DNA of 64,000 nucleotides, from positions 2,604,001-2,668,000 of the forward strand of contig NZ_CP038437.2 of assembly GCF_008329985.2 (NCBI RefSeq), in the 5' to 3' direction. Positions 62,966-64,000 of this stretch are shown piece after piece. Under the pieces are notes generated by a model. The model saw nothing but the letters and a program-made list of their open reading frames with translations. It made no database searches and had not been told where the DNA came from. The stretch comes from Halomonas binhaiensis (GTDB lineage Bacteria > Pseudomonadota > Gammaproteobacteria > Pseudomonadales > Halomonadaceae). How positions within the stretch are numbered: position 1 is the stretch's first letter; each line of letters begins with the position of its first letter. The translations under genes were made by a program, and so were the position numbers.

Positions 62966-64000
62966 TCAGGTTCCGAGCTGGACAAACAGGAAGCCCCAGA
63001 GCCCCAGCGCGATCAAGACGAAGAGCACCATGACCAGCCATACCTGACGGTACTGCCGAATCAATTGCCTTGCGCCATCTTCACGTGCCAGGAAACTGCT
63101 GATGGTGCTGTCCGACAGACGCCGCTCACGCAACGTATCGAAAGTCTGCAGCTCATAGGCAGAAGGCTTTGTGGCAAGCACCACGCCAATCAGAGTCATC
63201 GTGCCTAGAACAAAGGCAATCATCAGGTTATCGATGTTTGCCGGCAATGTGATCAAGTTGTGGCGCTGGAGCTCGCCCACCAATATAAAGGTGATCGACC
63301 CTACCAGCATGCAAGCCAGAGCAGCGCTGGCGTTCATGCGTCGCCACTTGAGTGCGGCAACGATCGTCGGCAACCAGGCGACGGCAAAGATGGCGCCAGC
63401 ATAGATCGAGATCCAGTAGATCCCTGCCGGGCGTGAGATCGCCACGGCACACACGATCAGTGCCACGATCGCCTGGGAAATCCGGCCCAGTACTACACCG
63501 CGGCGTTCACTGACCTGCCTGTCGAACAACTTTTCGTATAGATCCCTCGCCAGGGCAAAGCCTGTCAGGACAAATAGCGTAGAGGCAGTGGACATGATCG
63601 AAGCCATCAGTCCCGCCAAACCTATACCGGCAAGTGTCGGGTTCGTGTACTCCATGAAACCCACGATCATCGCACGATCAGCTGGCTCTATACCCGGTTG
63701 CAGCACCTGCATCGCCGCTGCGGCGAGGAATACCAGCAACTGCATGGCGGGAGCGAAGAACACGCCAATCACCGCCACTTTGAGGATCACGAAGTCGTTC
63801 TTCGCCGGAAACACCCGTGATACCAGCGCCGGAGTGCAAGCAAAGAACAGAATCCACACCAGGAATTGAGAGATGGACCACCCCAGGGAGCGCTCCTCAG
63901 CACCGCCGAGGGTCCAGAACCCGGGGAGTTTCTCGCTCAGGCCCTTCATTGCCTCGAAACCGGCATCATCGATCAGCATCGGGGCAATCAGGAAGGCAAT
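62966..64000 (-). CDS. Sodium:solute symporter (SSS family), truncated at window edge
   Basis: 345 C-terminal residues of an SSS symporter; the reading frame stays open to base 64000. Helices include AGIGLAGLMASIMSTASTLF, the conserved SSS core around the Na+ site (S-T-A-S), and a polar tail before a last helix (VWLVMVLFVLIALGLWGFLF). PanF/PutP/ActP-like; the substrate cannot be told from this part. Confidence 0.88.
   Translation of the reverse strand: MAFLIAPMLIDDAGFEAMKGLSEKLPGFWTLGGAEERSLGWSISQFLVWILFFACTPALVSRVFPAKNDFVILKVAVIGVFFAPAMQLLVFLAAAAMQVLQPGIEPADRAMIVGFMEYTNPTLAGIGLAGLMASIMSTASTLFVLTGFALARDLYEKLFDRQVSERRGVVLGRISQAIVALIVCAVAISRPAGIYWISIYAGAIFAVAWLPTIVAALKWRRMNASAALACMLVGSITFILVGELQRHNLITLPANIDNLMIAFVLGTMTLIGVVLATKPSAYELQTFDTLRERRLSDSTISSFLAREDGARQLIRQYRQVWLVMVLFVLIALGLWGFLFVQLGT

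Overview
The window looks like chromosome of a halophilic gammaproteobacterium of the Halomonadaceae (Halomonas-like). This is inferred from protein character and gene content (GlpSTPQ glycerol ABC transporter, polyamine genes of Pseudomonas/E. coli type, NhaC-type antiporter, acidic proteins). No 16S or other taxonomic marker is present. Most of it is GC-rich and densely coded. The stretch from about 28.9 to 45.1 kb is more AT-rich, carries type VI secretion (T6SS) cargo and looks like an accessory island.

Layout. 1-3.6 kb: minus-strand glycerol ABC transporter (GlpS, GlpT, GlpP, truncated GlpQ). 3.9-8.7 kb: purine/pyrimidine salvage and uracil repair (upp, ung, gpt, apt, NCS2 permease), then riboflavin synthase. 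8.9-12.5 kb: methionine unit: promoter, SAM-II riboswitch, intrinsic terminator, metN-metI-metQ, then free methionine-R-sulfoxide reductase. 12.5-12.9 kb: three tandem tRNA-Val(GAC). 13.1-17.5 kb: glpR, glpK, glpD, which catabolise the glycerol imported by the first operon. 17.6-20.7 kb: puuC and spuC (putrescine catabolism). 21.2-28.8 kb: small enzymes and regulators (two GNATs, two LysR, AraC/SDR pair, TauE/SafE exporter, NIPSNAP, tautomerase, nitrilase remnant).

28.9-41.5 kb: an orphan T6SS cargo island read on the minus strand: PAAR, an unknown protein, VgrG, a roughly 1009-residue effector with hydrophobic segments, two paralogous membrane proteins (probable immunity), a GxSxG lipase (Tle4-like) and its lipoprotein immunity partner (Tli4-like). 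No sheath, baseplate or membrane-complex genes are present. 41.7-45.1 kb: a zinc-ribbon DUF746-like protein and poorly conserved genes. 45.6-48.6 kb: monooxygenase, CobW/ZigA zinc GTPase, DUF1826, SRPBCC. 48.7-52.8 kb: puuD, puuA and an NhaC antiporter, a second polyamine cluster. 53-61.3 kb: VOC protein, frameshifted pbpC, large alpha-2-macroglobulin, frameshifted glycine-zipper gene. 61.5-64 kb: sigma-54 activator and a truncated sodium:solute symporter.

Main non-coding points: (i) a SAM-II riboswitch placed so that its pseudoknot strand could also act as an antiterminator; (ii) an interspersed repeat of about 118 bp, two copies of which share a conserved loop but have a 10-bp stem of completely different sequence that stays fully paired (compensatory change), located directly downstream of puuC and puuA, with a shorter relative after upp; (iii) two unrelated degenerate tandem repeats (21 bp and 17 bp periods) that run exactly into the start codons of the methionine sulfoxide reductase gene and of glpR; (iv) GlpR-operator-like palindromes, one embedded in the upp terminator hairpin.
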